A stretch of 64,000 bases of DNA, taken from the NCBI GenBank assembly GCA_020637335.1, contig JACJWC010000005.1, forward strand, positions 186,001 to 250,000. The letters are read 5' to 3'. This document shows positions 1 through 7,369 of the stretch, one piece after another. Below the pieces are notes generated by a model, which saw only the letters and a list, made by a program, of their open reading frames with translations, did not search any database and was not told the DNA's origin. Position 1 is the first letter of the stretch; every line of letters starts with the position of its first letter. The position numbers and the translations under genes were made by a program. This DNA comes from Acidobacteriota bacterium. Its GTDB lineage: Bacteria > Acidobacteriota > Holophagae > Acanthopleuribacterales > Acanthopleuribacteraceae.

Positions 1-240
1 TGTGTGTATGGCAGTCTTTTGTGCAGCATGATGTGGTTGGCGGCTTCCTGGGCCTGGGCTCGCCCGCGCAAAACCTGGCCTTTCGCCCTGCTCGGCGGCT
101 TGTGTTTCGGCATTTCGGATTCTCTTCTTGCCATCGCGCTCTTTAAAACCGATTTTGCAGGTAGTAACTTGGCCATCATGCTGACCTATTGGCTCGGCCA
201 GTGGGGCATAACATCTGCAGGAGCAAGCGATGAAAGGTGA
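1..240 (+). CDS. Lysoplasmalogenase (YhhN/TMEM86 family), C-terminal part, truncated by window edge
   Basis: The reading frame is open from the first base, so the 5' part lies outside the window; a GTG at 4 is probably internal. The visible ~79 residues are two or three hydrophobic helices. They contain the family's C-terminal signature, a G-x-x-x-F-x-I-S-D-S-L-L-A-I helix followed by an M-L-T-Y-W-x-G-Q-W helix. Known members of YhhN/TMEM86 hydrolyse the vinyl-ether bond of lysoplasmalogens, giving a fatty aldehyde and glycerophospho-head group, and sit in the membrane. The stop overlaps the start of the next gene by 11 bases, so the two are translationally coupled. The neighbour is also an ether-lipid enzyme, which supports the call. 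Confidence 0.75.
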   Translation, partial: CVYGSLLCSMMWLAASWAWARPRKTWPFALLGGLCFGISDSLLAIALFKTDFAGSNLAIMLTYWLGQWGITSAGASDER

Positions 241-1477
241 GCTGATCTCCCTCGCCATCCCCTTCTTTTTTGTCCTGATTTTAGTGGAGTGGGCCGCCAG
301 CGCCCTGCTGAAACGCAAGGTCTATCGGCTCAACGATTCGCTCAATGATTTGAGTTGCGGCATCCTGCAACAACTGCTCGAACTCTTCATCAAGGGCGCG
401 CTGTTTGGCGGTTATGTTTTGATCTGGGAATTTGCCCGAGTTCAAACCATTGAAGCTAGCAGCTGGTGGGTATGGGTGCTGTGTTTCCTACTCGTCGATT
501 TAATCTATTACTGGTTTCACCGGCTCAGCCATGAAGTGAACTTCCTGTGGGCGGCCCACGTCGTCCATCACCAAAGCGAAGAGTACAACCTGACGGTTGC
601 GTTGCGCCAAAGTGCTTTTCAAGGTCTCTTTTCCTGGTTCTTTTACATTCCCTTGGCCATTTTGGGCTTTCACCCATTGGTTTTTGTCACCTGCAGCGCC
701 ATCAATACACTCTACCAGTTCTGGATCCACACGCGTCTGGTTGGGAAAATGGGCCCTTTCGAATGGCTGTTTAACACACCATCCCACCACCGGGTCCACC
801 ACGGCAGAAACCCACAATACATCGATCGCAACCATGCCGGAACATTGATTATCTGGGACAAAATCTTTGGCACGTTTGAACCCGAAGGCGAACCCGTAGT
901 CTATGGCATTACCAAACCACTGGCTTCCTGGAACCCTCTGCAAGCCAACGTACAAACCTGGCAGGAACTCGCCCAACAAGCTGCCGAATATCCAAAGCTA
1001 TGGGACAAAATCCGCGTTTTTCTCAAACCGCCCGGTTGGCGGCCCAAGGCCTTTGGCGGCAAGCAATACGCACCGCCCATTCGGCCCGTAGAAGTTCAAA
1101 AATTTGGCACGGCCCTCAAAAAACCTTATCAAATCTACCTTTTTGCTCAGCTCGTCTTGTTGCTGGGTCATACCAGCCTGTTCCTCTTTTCCAGCCCTCA
1201 CTTGGATGGTAAAGCCCAAACGCTTCATGCGCTGTGGGTAGTGTTCAGCCTGCTCAACCTGGGTTGGATCGCGGAGGGGCGCCGCTGGGCCATGCGTCTG
1301 GAAGGCGTTCGTTTCATTGCCGTGTTGGGCCTATATTTTTATGCGCCATTCACCCTCATTCCCCTCGTTTGGGGTCAAATTGGGGCTGGTTTATGGGCAC
1401 TCGGATCGTGTACATTCCTGCTCTGGCAAAGAAGTTCAACACAAAAGCCAAGCCCGCTCTTACAGGAGGTCGTATGA
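230..1477 (+). CDS. Alkylglycerol monooxygenase-like membrane enzyme (fatty acid hydroxylase superfamily)
   Basis: A 415-residue multi-spanning protein of the sterol desaturase/fatty acid hydroxylase superfamily. The di-iron histidine boxes are visible: HRLSH (97-101), H110 and HVVHH (110-114), H167, and SHHRVHHGRN (185-194). The block from LYQFWIHT (161-168) to IIWDKIFGTFEPE (about 207-219) closely resembles animal alkylglycerol monooxygenase (AGMO/TMEM195), which cleaves the O-alkyl bond of glyceryl ethers using tetrahydrobiopterin. Several further membrane helices follow after residue 300, as in AGMO. The stop overlaps the next ATG (ATGA). The lysoplasmalogenase upstream attacks the vinyl-ether analogue of the same lipids. 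The family assignment is firm; ether cleavage in this organism is inferred. Confidence 0.85.
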   Translation: MKGELISLAIPFFFVLILVEWAASALLKRKVYRLNDSLNDLSCGILQQLLELFIKGALFGGYVLIWEFARVQTIEASSWWVWVLCFLLVDLIYYWFHRLSHEVNFLWAAHVVHHQSEEYNLTVALRQSAFQGLFSWFFYIPLAILGFHPLVFVTCSAINTLYQFWIHTRLVGKMGPFEWLFNTPSHHRVHHGRNPQYIDRNHAGTLIIWDKIFGTFEPEGEPVVYGITKPLASWNPLQANVQTWQELAQQAAEYPKLWDKIRVFLKPPGWRPKAFGGKQYAPPIRPVEVQKFGTALKKPYQIYLFAQLVLLLGHTSLFLFSSPHLDGKAQTLHALWVVFSLLNLGWIAEGRRWAMRLEGVRFIAVLGLYFYAPFTLIPLVWGQIGAGLWALGSCTFLLWQRSSTQKPSPLLQEVV

Positions 1478-2475
1478 AGTTTCTGGCTGCCTATTTCCTC
1501 ATGGCCCTGATCGCGGCAGGCCTGATTTTCGGCTCATGGGGCATTTGGTCCGGGCCCTTGGTCGTTTTGATGCTTCATCCGCTGTTTGACCGTTTGGTGG
1601 GACCTGAACATAGCTCAACACCCAGCGCCAAAGGCGTTGCCAACAGCTTGTTATGGCTGCTGCTCCCAGTTGAAATGCTCTTGGTTGGCTACACCATCAG
1701 CGCGTATGCCCACGCGCCTATTTGGGTTTGCCTCGCCTGTGGGCTCTCGCTCGGCATGATTACCGGCGGAATAGGGATTACGGGCGCACACGAACTCATC
1801 CATCGCCGCAGCGCCTGGCAGCGCAGTTTGGGTATTGGCCTCTTGATGCTGGTTGGCTACGGCCATTTTCGCATCGAACATGTCTACGGTCACCACGCTC
1901 GGGTCGCAACACCTGAAGATCCAGCATCTGCCCAACGCGGTCATACGCTTTACCGGTTCTGGGTTCGCAGCCTAATCGGTAGTTTCACTCACGCTTGGCG
2001 TTTAGAGATGAAACGCATTCAAACCAAAAAACTAGGCTGGTATCGCCATTCCATGATTGCAATGGGAATAGGTCAATTGGCGATTTTTGCCCTTGCTTTT
2101 GGATTGGGCGGGATCGCTGGCGGCCTCATATGGTTGAGCCAAGCAGCCACAGCGATTTTGTTGCTGGAGACAATTAACTACGTAGAGCACTATGGCCTTC
2201 AGCGCAAACGAGGCACCAATGGTCGTTATGAGCCCGTTACCCCAGGCCACTCCTGGGATTGTGCCTATCAGGTCACCAATGCCACCTTGTTTAACTTGGG
2301 TTATCACAGCCAACATCACGCCGATGCCCTCTCGCCTTTCCAACAATTGGCCTTGTCAAAGGAATCGCCCAAATTACCCGCCGGCTATTCGCTCATGTTG
2401 ATCTTGGCCTTTTTTCCACCGCTCTGGTTTCGAACCATGCATCGTGAATTGGACCGTTACGCACTGGCAACCTGA
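1474..2475 (+). CDS. AlkB-type alkane 1-monooxygenase/fatty acid desaturase-like membrane di-iron enzyme
   Basis: A 333-residue integral membrane protein. I start it at ATG 1474, which has an AGGAGGT ribosome site at 1464-1470 and overlaps the previous stop by four bases; an in-frame start further upstream would lie inside the previous gene. Histidine boxes of the AlkB family are present: HELIHR (106-111), HVYGHHARVATPEDP (136-150), the NYVEHYGL block and the C-terminal LGYHSQHHAD. AlkB enzymes hydroxylate the terminal carbon of alkanes or alkyl chains at the inner membrane and need rubredoxin; none is seen nearby. Its place as third gene after two ether-lipid enzymes suggests oxidation of long alkyl chains or derived products. 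The substrate cannot be told from sequence. Confidence 0.85.
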   Translation: MKFLAAYFLMALIAAGLIFGSWGIWSGPLVVLMLHPLFDRLVGPEHSSTPSAKGVANSLLWLLLPVEMLLVGYTISAYAHAPIWVCLACGLSLGMITGGIGITGAHELIHRRSAWQRSLGIGLLMLVGYGHFRIEHVYGHHARVATPEDPASAQRGHTLYRFWVRSLIGSFTHAWRLEMKRIQTKKLGWYRHSMIAMGIGQLAIFALAFGLGGIAGGLIWLSQAATAILLLETINYVEHYGLQRKRGTNGRYEPVTPGHSWDCAYQVTNATLFNLGYHSQHHADALSPFQQLALSKESPKLPAGYSLMLILAFFPPLWFRTMHRELDRYALAT

Positions 2476-3038
2476 TCTAAAGGTAACAACAGTTCCTCCA
2501 AAAAGAAGGCCGAAAACTCGGCTCGGCCAGACACATCCGCCTTGCGGTAGAGCGCAATGGCCTGCTGACGCACTGTCCGTTCACTGGTCTGACGTAACTC
2601 GGCAATTTCCTTAAAACCAAAACCTTTGAGGATGAGCAGGCCCACCTCCTTTTCACTTGTCGTGAACGACCACAGATCAAACTGCTTGTCGATCATCTGT
2701 CCCAAACCTAAGAGCAATTCATGGGTATGTTCTTTCCACTGCAACAAATCCTCGCGAGTAAGGTCCAGTGCGTGTTTGAGTTCGCGGTTTTTCTGCAACG
2801 CAGATCGGTAATGCAGGAGGAATGAAAACGCAGCCGTGAGCGAAAGCGCAAAAACAATCCCTTCAACCCAGACATGGCGCAAGGAACCACCTTGGCCCAA
2901 ATCCACAAAAATGTCGAATGCGGTAGCTGCTGCAATGATGAGGTAAACCCCAAACATCCAGATATTTGGGATGGGTCGTGTGTCATTTGACGGATAGGGT
3001 TTTGCTGGTTTTTGGTCCGGATCCGTCATTTGGCTCAT
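2457..3038 (-). CDS. Membrane-anchored LuxR-type HTH regulator
   Basis: A 193-residue protein with two hydrophobic helices near the N terminus (roughly residues 25-45 and 58-75), a charged coiled-coil-like linker, and a C-terminal GerE/LuxR helix-turn-helix: a TSEKEVGLLILKGFGFKEIA helix, then TSERTVRQQAIALYRKADVSGR. No receiver domain is present, so it may sense through its membrane part. I prefer ATG 3038, which has a GGAAGGGG ribosome site 8 bases upstream; a TTG at 3044 would add two residues. Its 3' end overlaps the convergent AlkB-like gene by 19 bases. The target genes are unknown; the adjacent lipid-oxidation operon is one candidate. Confidence 0.75.
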   Translation of the reverse strand: MSQMTDPDQKPAKPYPSNDTRPIPNIWMFGVYLIIAAATAFDIFVDLGQGGSLRHVWVEGIVFALSLTAAFSFLLHYRSALQKNRELKHALDLTREDLLQWKEHTHELLLGLGQMIDKQFDLWSFTTSEKEVGLLILKGFGFKEIAELRQTSERTVRQQAIALYRKADVSGRAEFSAFFLEELLLPLDQVASA

Positions 3039-3091
3039 GCGCAATTCCCCTTCCGAGACTAGCTTTGCCTTGAAACCTTAGGAGGTTCCAT

Positions 3092-3583
3092 ATGCAAAAT
3101 CTACCACTTCACCCACTGTTTGTTCACCTTCCTCTTATTCTGGCCGTATTGGCACCTTTTAGTCTGTTCGGACTATGGCGCATGAACCGCCTGCAAAACC
3201 AGAAATGGACCCGTTGGATTCTGATTGGCTATTGTGCGCTTCTGTTTGGCTCATCCTTTTTAGCTATGCGATTGGGTGAAGCCGATGAGGAACGGGTCGA
3301 ATCCATTGTCACAGAACAAGTCATTGAGAACCATGAACAATGGGGCAGCGCCCTGACCTGGAGTGCCGGGATTTTATTGGTGTTCGCAATTGGCCTATTG
3401 ATGAAACCGCAACACAATGCGCTTTGGGCTGGCTTGGTCCTATTTTCGTTTGTGCCCGCAGTATTTACCGTCCTTGCCGGGCATTCGGGAGCACAACTGG
3501 TGTACCAACACGGTGCCGGGCAAGCTTATGCTTCGACGCAGAATACGCCCGGTGCACAGCTTGAACAGGAGGATGACGATTGA
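3092..3583 (+). CDS. Four-helix membrane protein, DUF2231-like
   Basis: A 163-residue protein with four predicted membrane helices and the N-terminal pattern LPLHPLFVHLPL typical of DUF2231/SPW-like small membrane proteins. An excellent ribosome site (AGGAGG at 3082-3087) precedes the ATG. The loop between helices 2 and 3 is rich in acidic residues (GEADEERVES). The tail is short and ends in an acidic patch, EQEDDD. It is divergent from the LuxR-type gene, with only 53 bases between their starts, so promoters may be shared. The family has no established function. Confidence 0.65.
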   Translation: MQNLPLHPLFVHLPLILAVLAPFSLFGLWRMNRLQNQKWTRWILIGYCALLFGSSFLAMRLGEADEERVESIVTEQVIENHEQWGSALTWSAGILLVFAIGLLMKPQHNALWAGLVLFSFVPAVFTVLAGHSGAQLVYQHGAGQAYASTQNTPGAQLEQEDDD

Positions 3584-3606
3584 CCTAATGACCGCAAGAC
3601 GAAGGG

Positions 3607-4176
3607 TTACTTTTGCCAGGCGGCCAGAAAATCCTCTCGGGTCTGGATGGCTTGCACCAAACCCCACTGCAATGCGGTTTGGGCATCTGCAACCTGACCC
3701 GTAACAAAAAAAGTCAGCGCGCGATCAAGTCCAATGATTTCCGGTAAAAGGACTGTTCCGCCAAACCCAGTCACAATCCCGCGTTGCACACCAGGATGAC
3801 AAAAAGAAGCAGACGGGCCTGCCACACGGTGATGGCAGGCCAATACCAAATCAACGCCCCCGCCAAAACACGGCCCTTCAATAAAGGCCCAAACGGGACA
3901 GGTAAACGATTCGATCCTCGCCATTAAACCCTGGCCCAGTAGCGAATAGTCTCGGGCCGACTGTTGATTTAACCCGACCAGGTCATTGATATCGGCACCC
4001 GCACAAAAAATACTCGCATCTTCGCTGATCAAAAGCAGACGGTCCAAGTCCAATTTGGCCAAACGGTCGAACCATTCGCCCAATTCGTGCAGAGCTTCTA
4101 AGGACAATCGGTTTTTGCGTTGGCCCTGCTGCAGGACCAACGCTTGTAGTTTCGAATCAAAACGAACCAAGCCCAA
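3607..4176 (-). CDS. Short crotonase-fold (enoyl-CoA hydratase/isomerase-like) protein
   Basis: A 189-residue crotonase-superfamily protein, against about 255-265 for typical hydratases; the C-terminal trimerisation helices are missing. The oxyanion-hole segment CAGADINDL and the second glycine-rich motif EGPCFGGGVDLVLAC are intact. The position usually holding the first catalytic glutamate (P-E-x-x-x-G) reads CHPGVQRGIVTGFGG here, so that Glu is replaced by Gly. Hydratase activity is therefore doubtful; another CoA-thioester reaction is possible. The start is a TTG at 4176, immediately after the CRP/FNR stop codon, so translation is likely coupled to it. No Shine-Dalgarno sequence is obvious. 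Confidence 0.75.
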   Translation of the reverse strand: MGLVRFDSKLQALVLQQGQRKNRLSLEALHELGEWFDRLAKLDLDRLLLISEDASIFCAGADINDLVGLNQQSARDYSLLGQGLMARIESFTCPVWAFIEGPCFGGGVDLVLACHHRVAGPSASFCHPGVQRGIVTGFGGTVLLPEIIGLDRALTFFVTGQVADAQTALQWGLVQAIQTREDFLAAWQK

Positions 4177-4178
4177 AC

Positions 4179-4856
4179 TTATGGGAAGGCCTTGTTCATA
4201 TCCTCACGGATAATGATGTCTTTACCCGAAATTTTGATGTAGCCATCGCGTGCCAATTCACCGATCATACGCGACACGGTCTCGCGCGAGGTGCCGACCA
4301 TACTGGCAATTTCCTGATGGGTGGGGCGACGAAACACCACACTGCCATCCAGGAGTTTGCGGCCTTCTTTTTGGGCCAGGTCCAGCAGCAATTTGGCGAT
4401 CCGACCCAAGACGTCGAGCAACGCCAATGAACGGATTTGAGCATTGGCATGACGTAATCTTTTGGATAAGGTCGCCAACAACTTGCCGAGCATTTCCGCG
4501 TTAGATTCGAAAATATTGATGAAATCGCGACGACGCAATTGCAACATTTCCGTTTGGTCTAAGGTGGTGACGTTGGCAGATCGCGGCTCATCGTCTAACA
4601 GACTCATTTCGCCAAAGATTTCGCCCGGTCCCAGAACGGACAAAATCACTTCCTTACCATCCGGTCCCACGTTGGATACCTTTACCTTCCCCGACAGGAT
4701 CATGAACATGGTCTCCCCGGCTTCATGTTCTTGAACCAGGATAGTGTCTTTCTGGTAGGTCTTTTTTATGGTTTGTTGATGAATATGTTCCAGAAGTTTG
4801 GGATCCAAACCGTGAAACAGCGGTACCTTTTCTAAAAACGAAATATCCAATGTCAA
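4179..4856 (-). CDS. CRP/FNR-family transcriptional regulator
   Basis: A 225-residue regulator. Residues ~10-125 form a cyclic-nucleotide-binding beta-roll with the phosphate-binding-cassette-like segment GEIFGEMSLLDDEPRSANVT, close to the cAMP-binding pattern, and no FNR-type cysteine cluster. Residues ~145-220 form the Crp-type winged helix (recognition region MVGTSRETVSRMIGEL). The start is uncertain: TTG 4856 lies directly after an AGAGG, while TTG 4850 is six bases from it and is better spaced. It follows hfq in the same direction with an 11-base gap and is followed directly by the crotonase gene. A cAMP-responsive activator is the simplest reading; the ligand is inferred. Confidence 0.85.
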   Translation of the reverse strand: MTLDISFLEKVPLFHGLDPKLLEHIHQQTIKKTYQKDTILVQEHEAGETMFMILSGKVKVSNVGPDGKEVILSVLGPGEIFGEMSLLDDEPRSANVTTLDQTEMLQLRRRDFINIFESNAEMLGKLLATLSKRLRHANAQIRSLALLDVLGRIAKLLLDLAQKEGRKLLDGSVVFRRPTHQEIASMVGTSRETVSRMIGELARDGYIKISGKDIIIREDMNKAFP

Positions 4857-4866
4857 CCTCTTTACC

Positions 4867-5124
4867 TTATTCCAATGCGAAATGTTGGCGCTGTTTAAGG
4901 TACTTGGCCGGAGTCATCGACGAAATAGCGTGCTTAAACACCAGCTGTTCCTGCTTATTGGCGAGTTCGAGTAGGATAGTAAATTTATCAAAGTTTTTAA
5001 CCTTACCGACAATTTTTTTGCCGTTGGTAAAGAAGACCGCGAGGATTGTTTTGTCTTTGCGGGCCAGATTGAGGTACTCATCCTGAATGTTGGTAGGACT
5101 GTTCCCATTCAGCTTGTCCGACAT
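4867..5124 (-). CDS. hfq: RNA chaperone Hfq
   Basis: An 85-residue Sm-fold protein. The Sm1 motif (NIQDEYLNLARKDKTILAVF, TNGKKIVGKVKNFDKFTILLE) and the Sm2 motif (LVFKHAISSM, in place of the common YKHAIS) are clear. Hfq forms a hexameric ring that binds U-rich small-RNA 3' ends and A-rich mRNA. ATG 5124 is preceded by AAGGAGAAAT. It lies 48 bases after miaA in the same orientation, the same order as in Proteobacteria, which supports the assignment. It is probably co-transcribed with the downstream CRP/FNR gene. The C-terminal tail is short. Confidence 0.9.
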   Translation of the reverse strand: MSDKLNGNSPTNIQDEYLNLARKDKTILAVFFTNGKKIVGKVKNFDKFTILLELANKQEQLVFKHAISSMTPAKYLKQRQHFALE

Positions 5125-5172
5125 GTCATTTCTCCTTCATGAATTTACATGTATAAATATAGGGGTTGGGCT

Positions 5173-6138
5173 TTATGTGAGCCGGGATTGGACAAAAGCT
5201 AACAACTCAGAGCTATTGTATCCCGATGGTTGGTGATAAGTGAACCATTCTATGTAGGGAAACCGGCGAAACAACGTCATTTGCCGCTTAGCATATTGAC
5301 GCGTTTGAATGTAAATTCGCTCAAATACTTTACCCGCATCCATTGGCGAATCCAGCGCCTCAAATAAACTGGCATAGCCAATCGGCCCCAACGCCTCCAC
5401 ATCCGGGCGTAAACCCGCATCTCGCAAGGCCTTTGCCTCCTGCCACCAGCCACCATGCAACATGGCTTCCAGACGGACTTGCAATCGCTGCCACAGGACC
5501 GATTTGTCCATTGCCAAACCAATTCCGATTGGCCACTGGGTTGCGCCTGGTTTTTGGTCGGCCCAAATATCCACCACACTTTTTCCTGTGAGGATACGAA
5601 CCTCCAAAAAGCGTTTGATGCGTTGCTGATCGTTGGGATGTAAACGAGCTGCCGCTTGCGGATCCAATCGAGCCAACATTTGATGGGTTCGCTGACTGCC
5701 CAAGCGCGCATGAATTTGATCCACCCGGGCGCGCAATGGCGAAGGCGTTTTGGGTAAACCCGCCAAATCTTCAAAAAGGAAACGCAAATACATGCCCGTG
5801 CCACCCACAAGCAGAGGCAGGTTGCCCCGCGCTTGGATTTCGGCAACCTTTTCCAAGCAAGCCTTTTTGTAACTGGCCACCGTCAGGGGCTCACGCACGG
5901 AAAATGCCCCAAACAAGTGGTGCGGGCAAACCGATCGTTCCGCTTCATTTGGGCTGGCTGTTCCCAGCTCTAATTCGCGGTAGAGTTGCATGGCATCCAG
6001 GCATACCGCTTCCACCGGGAATTGAGCTGCCAACCCTTCCACCATTTTGGTTTTGCCCGAACCGGTTGGGCCAACCAGTACGATTAGACGATGCGCATCA
6101 ATATCAGGATCAACCATATCAATCCCAAAAGGACCCAC
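5173..6138 (-). CDS. miaA: tRNA dimethylallyltransferase MiaA
   Basis: A 321-residue enzyme that prenylates A37 of tRNAs reading UNN codons. The P-loop GPTGSGKT lies near residues 22-29. The family motif DAMQLYRELELGTASP is present, as are the PHHLFG block and the VGGTGMYLRFLF segment that forms the prenyl-donor/tRNA channel. GTG 6138 has an AGGA eight bases upstream; ATG 6117 (MVDPDIDAHR) is an alternative that would still retain the P-loop. The gene is followed by hfq, the classical miaA-hfq pair. Length and motifs are normal. Confidence 0.9.
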   Translation of the reverse strand: MGPFGIDMVDPDIDAHRLIVLVGPTGSGKTKMVEGLAAQFPVEAVCLDAMQLYRELELGTASPNEAERSVCPHHLFGAFSVREPLTVASYKKACLEKVAEIQARGNLPLLVGGTGMYLRFLFEDLAGLPKTPSPLRARVDQIHARLGSQRTHQMLARLDPQAAARLHPNDQQRIKRFLEVRILTGKSVVDIWADQKPGATQWPIGIGLAMDKSVLWQRLQVRLEAMLHGGWWQEAKALRDAGLRPDVEALGPIGYASLFEALDSPMDAGKVFERIYIQTRQYAKRQMTLFRRFPYIEWFTYHQPSGYNSSELLAFVQSRLT

Positions 6139-6201
6139 CAGCGTTGTCCTAAAATCCGCATGGCCTGCGGACCGGACTCAGGGCCGGGGGCAGGTTTCGG
6201 A

Positions 6202-7278
6202 TTATTGGAAGGCTTCAAGTTCCTGGACAACCCGGGTTTCATGATCTGTACCCAAAGCCTTTTTAACGGCCAGGATACAGGCGTACAAGTACTCGCCTAA
6301 GGCTTCTTCCAAGGCCATGGCAGCGGCAGATTCCTCAAAACCCAAAACCTCAATATTGCCGGTTAATCGACCAGGATCCAGTGTGCCGCCTGCAGACAAT
6401 TCCACATCGCCAAAAATACCCGAATGGATTTGCCGCGTTTCTTCCAGGTACTTACGCATCAATGAAGTGCCTACCGAGCCCAAATGCTTGGTCAAATACT
6501 GGTTCAAATGGCCAAACATCTGATTGTATTTGCCAATCAAAGCGGCAAAAGGCGAATGGTCGGCGGAAGCGCCCCCCAGCTTTTTGATCCAGCCGAGACT
6601 GCGCAACAAAAAGAAGACCCGGGCAGTCTCATCAAACCCTAAGTCACTCTCCTCACAGATTTTGGCAACGCTTTTCTCACCGTCAATGCGACGGTAGACA
6701 TATTCCTCATAGGGTTCCAATTGAACCGTTCCAGGTTTGTTGCGTTCGCCAACCGCATACACATCGTTCATGTCGAATTTGGACTTAAAAATAGCCCGTT
6801 GGTCAAAGTGGCGAATCACATCAACCACCATATCCATGACAGGCAATTCCAAAGTGATTTGCTCGCGCTGCTTAATTTCTTGTTGGGTGAACTCGAAATT
6901 CCCATCGTTCCAGGGGACAACAGAATACGCAATGTTCTTGACCTGGTTCTGAATTGCCAACCACAGCGTCTTGGGTGTAATCGCCCCAATCTCGACCAAA
7001 GAACGGCCGTGCCGATAGCCTTTTTCCTTTAACAGTAGCGTGGCTTGATCGTACTGCTCCTGCGTGATCTGACCTTGCATGAGCAGCATGTCACCCAAAC
7101 GGTCCTCGTGCAAATTGGAGCGGGCGAAAATGATATTGCCTTTGTGGATGACAACGGTCTTCTGCTGCTCTCCGCGCGAAACCTTGAGTATCCCTGTTTC
7201 TTTGAGTCGGGCAACATAAGCCAGAATGTCGATAAGTGCCAGCGGTTCAAGTGTTCCGCGTAACATTTGGGATTTCAT
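6202..7278 (-). CDS. DUF4388 (PATAN) domain protein
   Basis: A 358-residue soluble protein. The first ~100 residues match the DUF4388/PATAN pattern: MLRGTLEPLALIDILAYVARL, then GILKVSRG and FHKGNIIFARS-like strands and RLGDMLLMQG. The middle (~100-240) holds further helical segments with the RIDGEKSVAKICEES winged-helix-like pattern often found next to PATAN. The C-terminal ~120 residues resemble nothing I recognise. Such proteins are common in Myxococcota and Acidobacteriota, often near gliding, polarity or two-component genes, but the biochemical role is unknown. It precedes miaA by 63 bases in the same direction and may share its transcript. Confidence 0.7.
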   Translation of the reverse strand: MKSQMLRGTLEPLALIDILAYVARLKETGILKVSRGEQQKTVVIHKGNIIFARSNLHEDRLGDMLLMQGQITQEQYDQATLLLKEKGYRHGRSLVEIGAITPKTLWLAIQNQVKNIAYSVVPWNDGNFEFTQQEIKQREQITLELPVMDMVVDVIRHFDQRAIFKSKFDMNDVYAVGERNKPGTVQLEPYEEYVYRRIDGEKSVAKICEESDLGFDETARVFFLLRSLGWIKKLGGASADHSPFAALIGKYNQMFGHLNQYLTKHLGSVGTSLMRKYLEETRQIHSGIFGDVELSAGGTLDPGRLTGNIEVLGFEESAAAMALEEALGEYLYACILAVKKALGTDHETRVVQELEAFQ

Positions 7279-7369
7279 TCATGGACCCCAGAAATGAATT
7301 TATCGCTTCATCTTACAGGAAAAGCAGACAATTGAAAACGCAGCGCATAGCATGTCCTTCACCGAACCC

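Noticed and set aside
500..979. 159-residue antisense frame over the AGMO-like gene
   Set aside because: The sense strand carries all histidine boxes in conserved context; the antisense product has no recognisable features.
3607..4176. Reading the short crotonase as a pseudogene
   Set aside because: The frame is intact, motifs are conserved and it is tightly coupled to the regulator gene; shortening at the C terminus alone is not enough to call decay.
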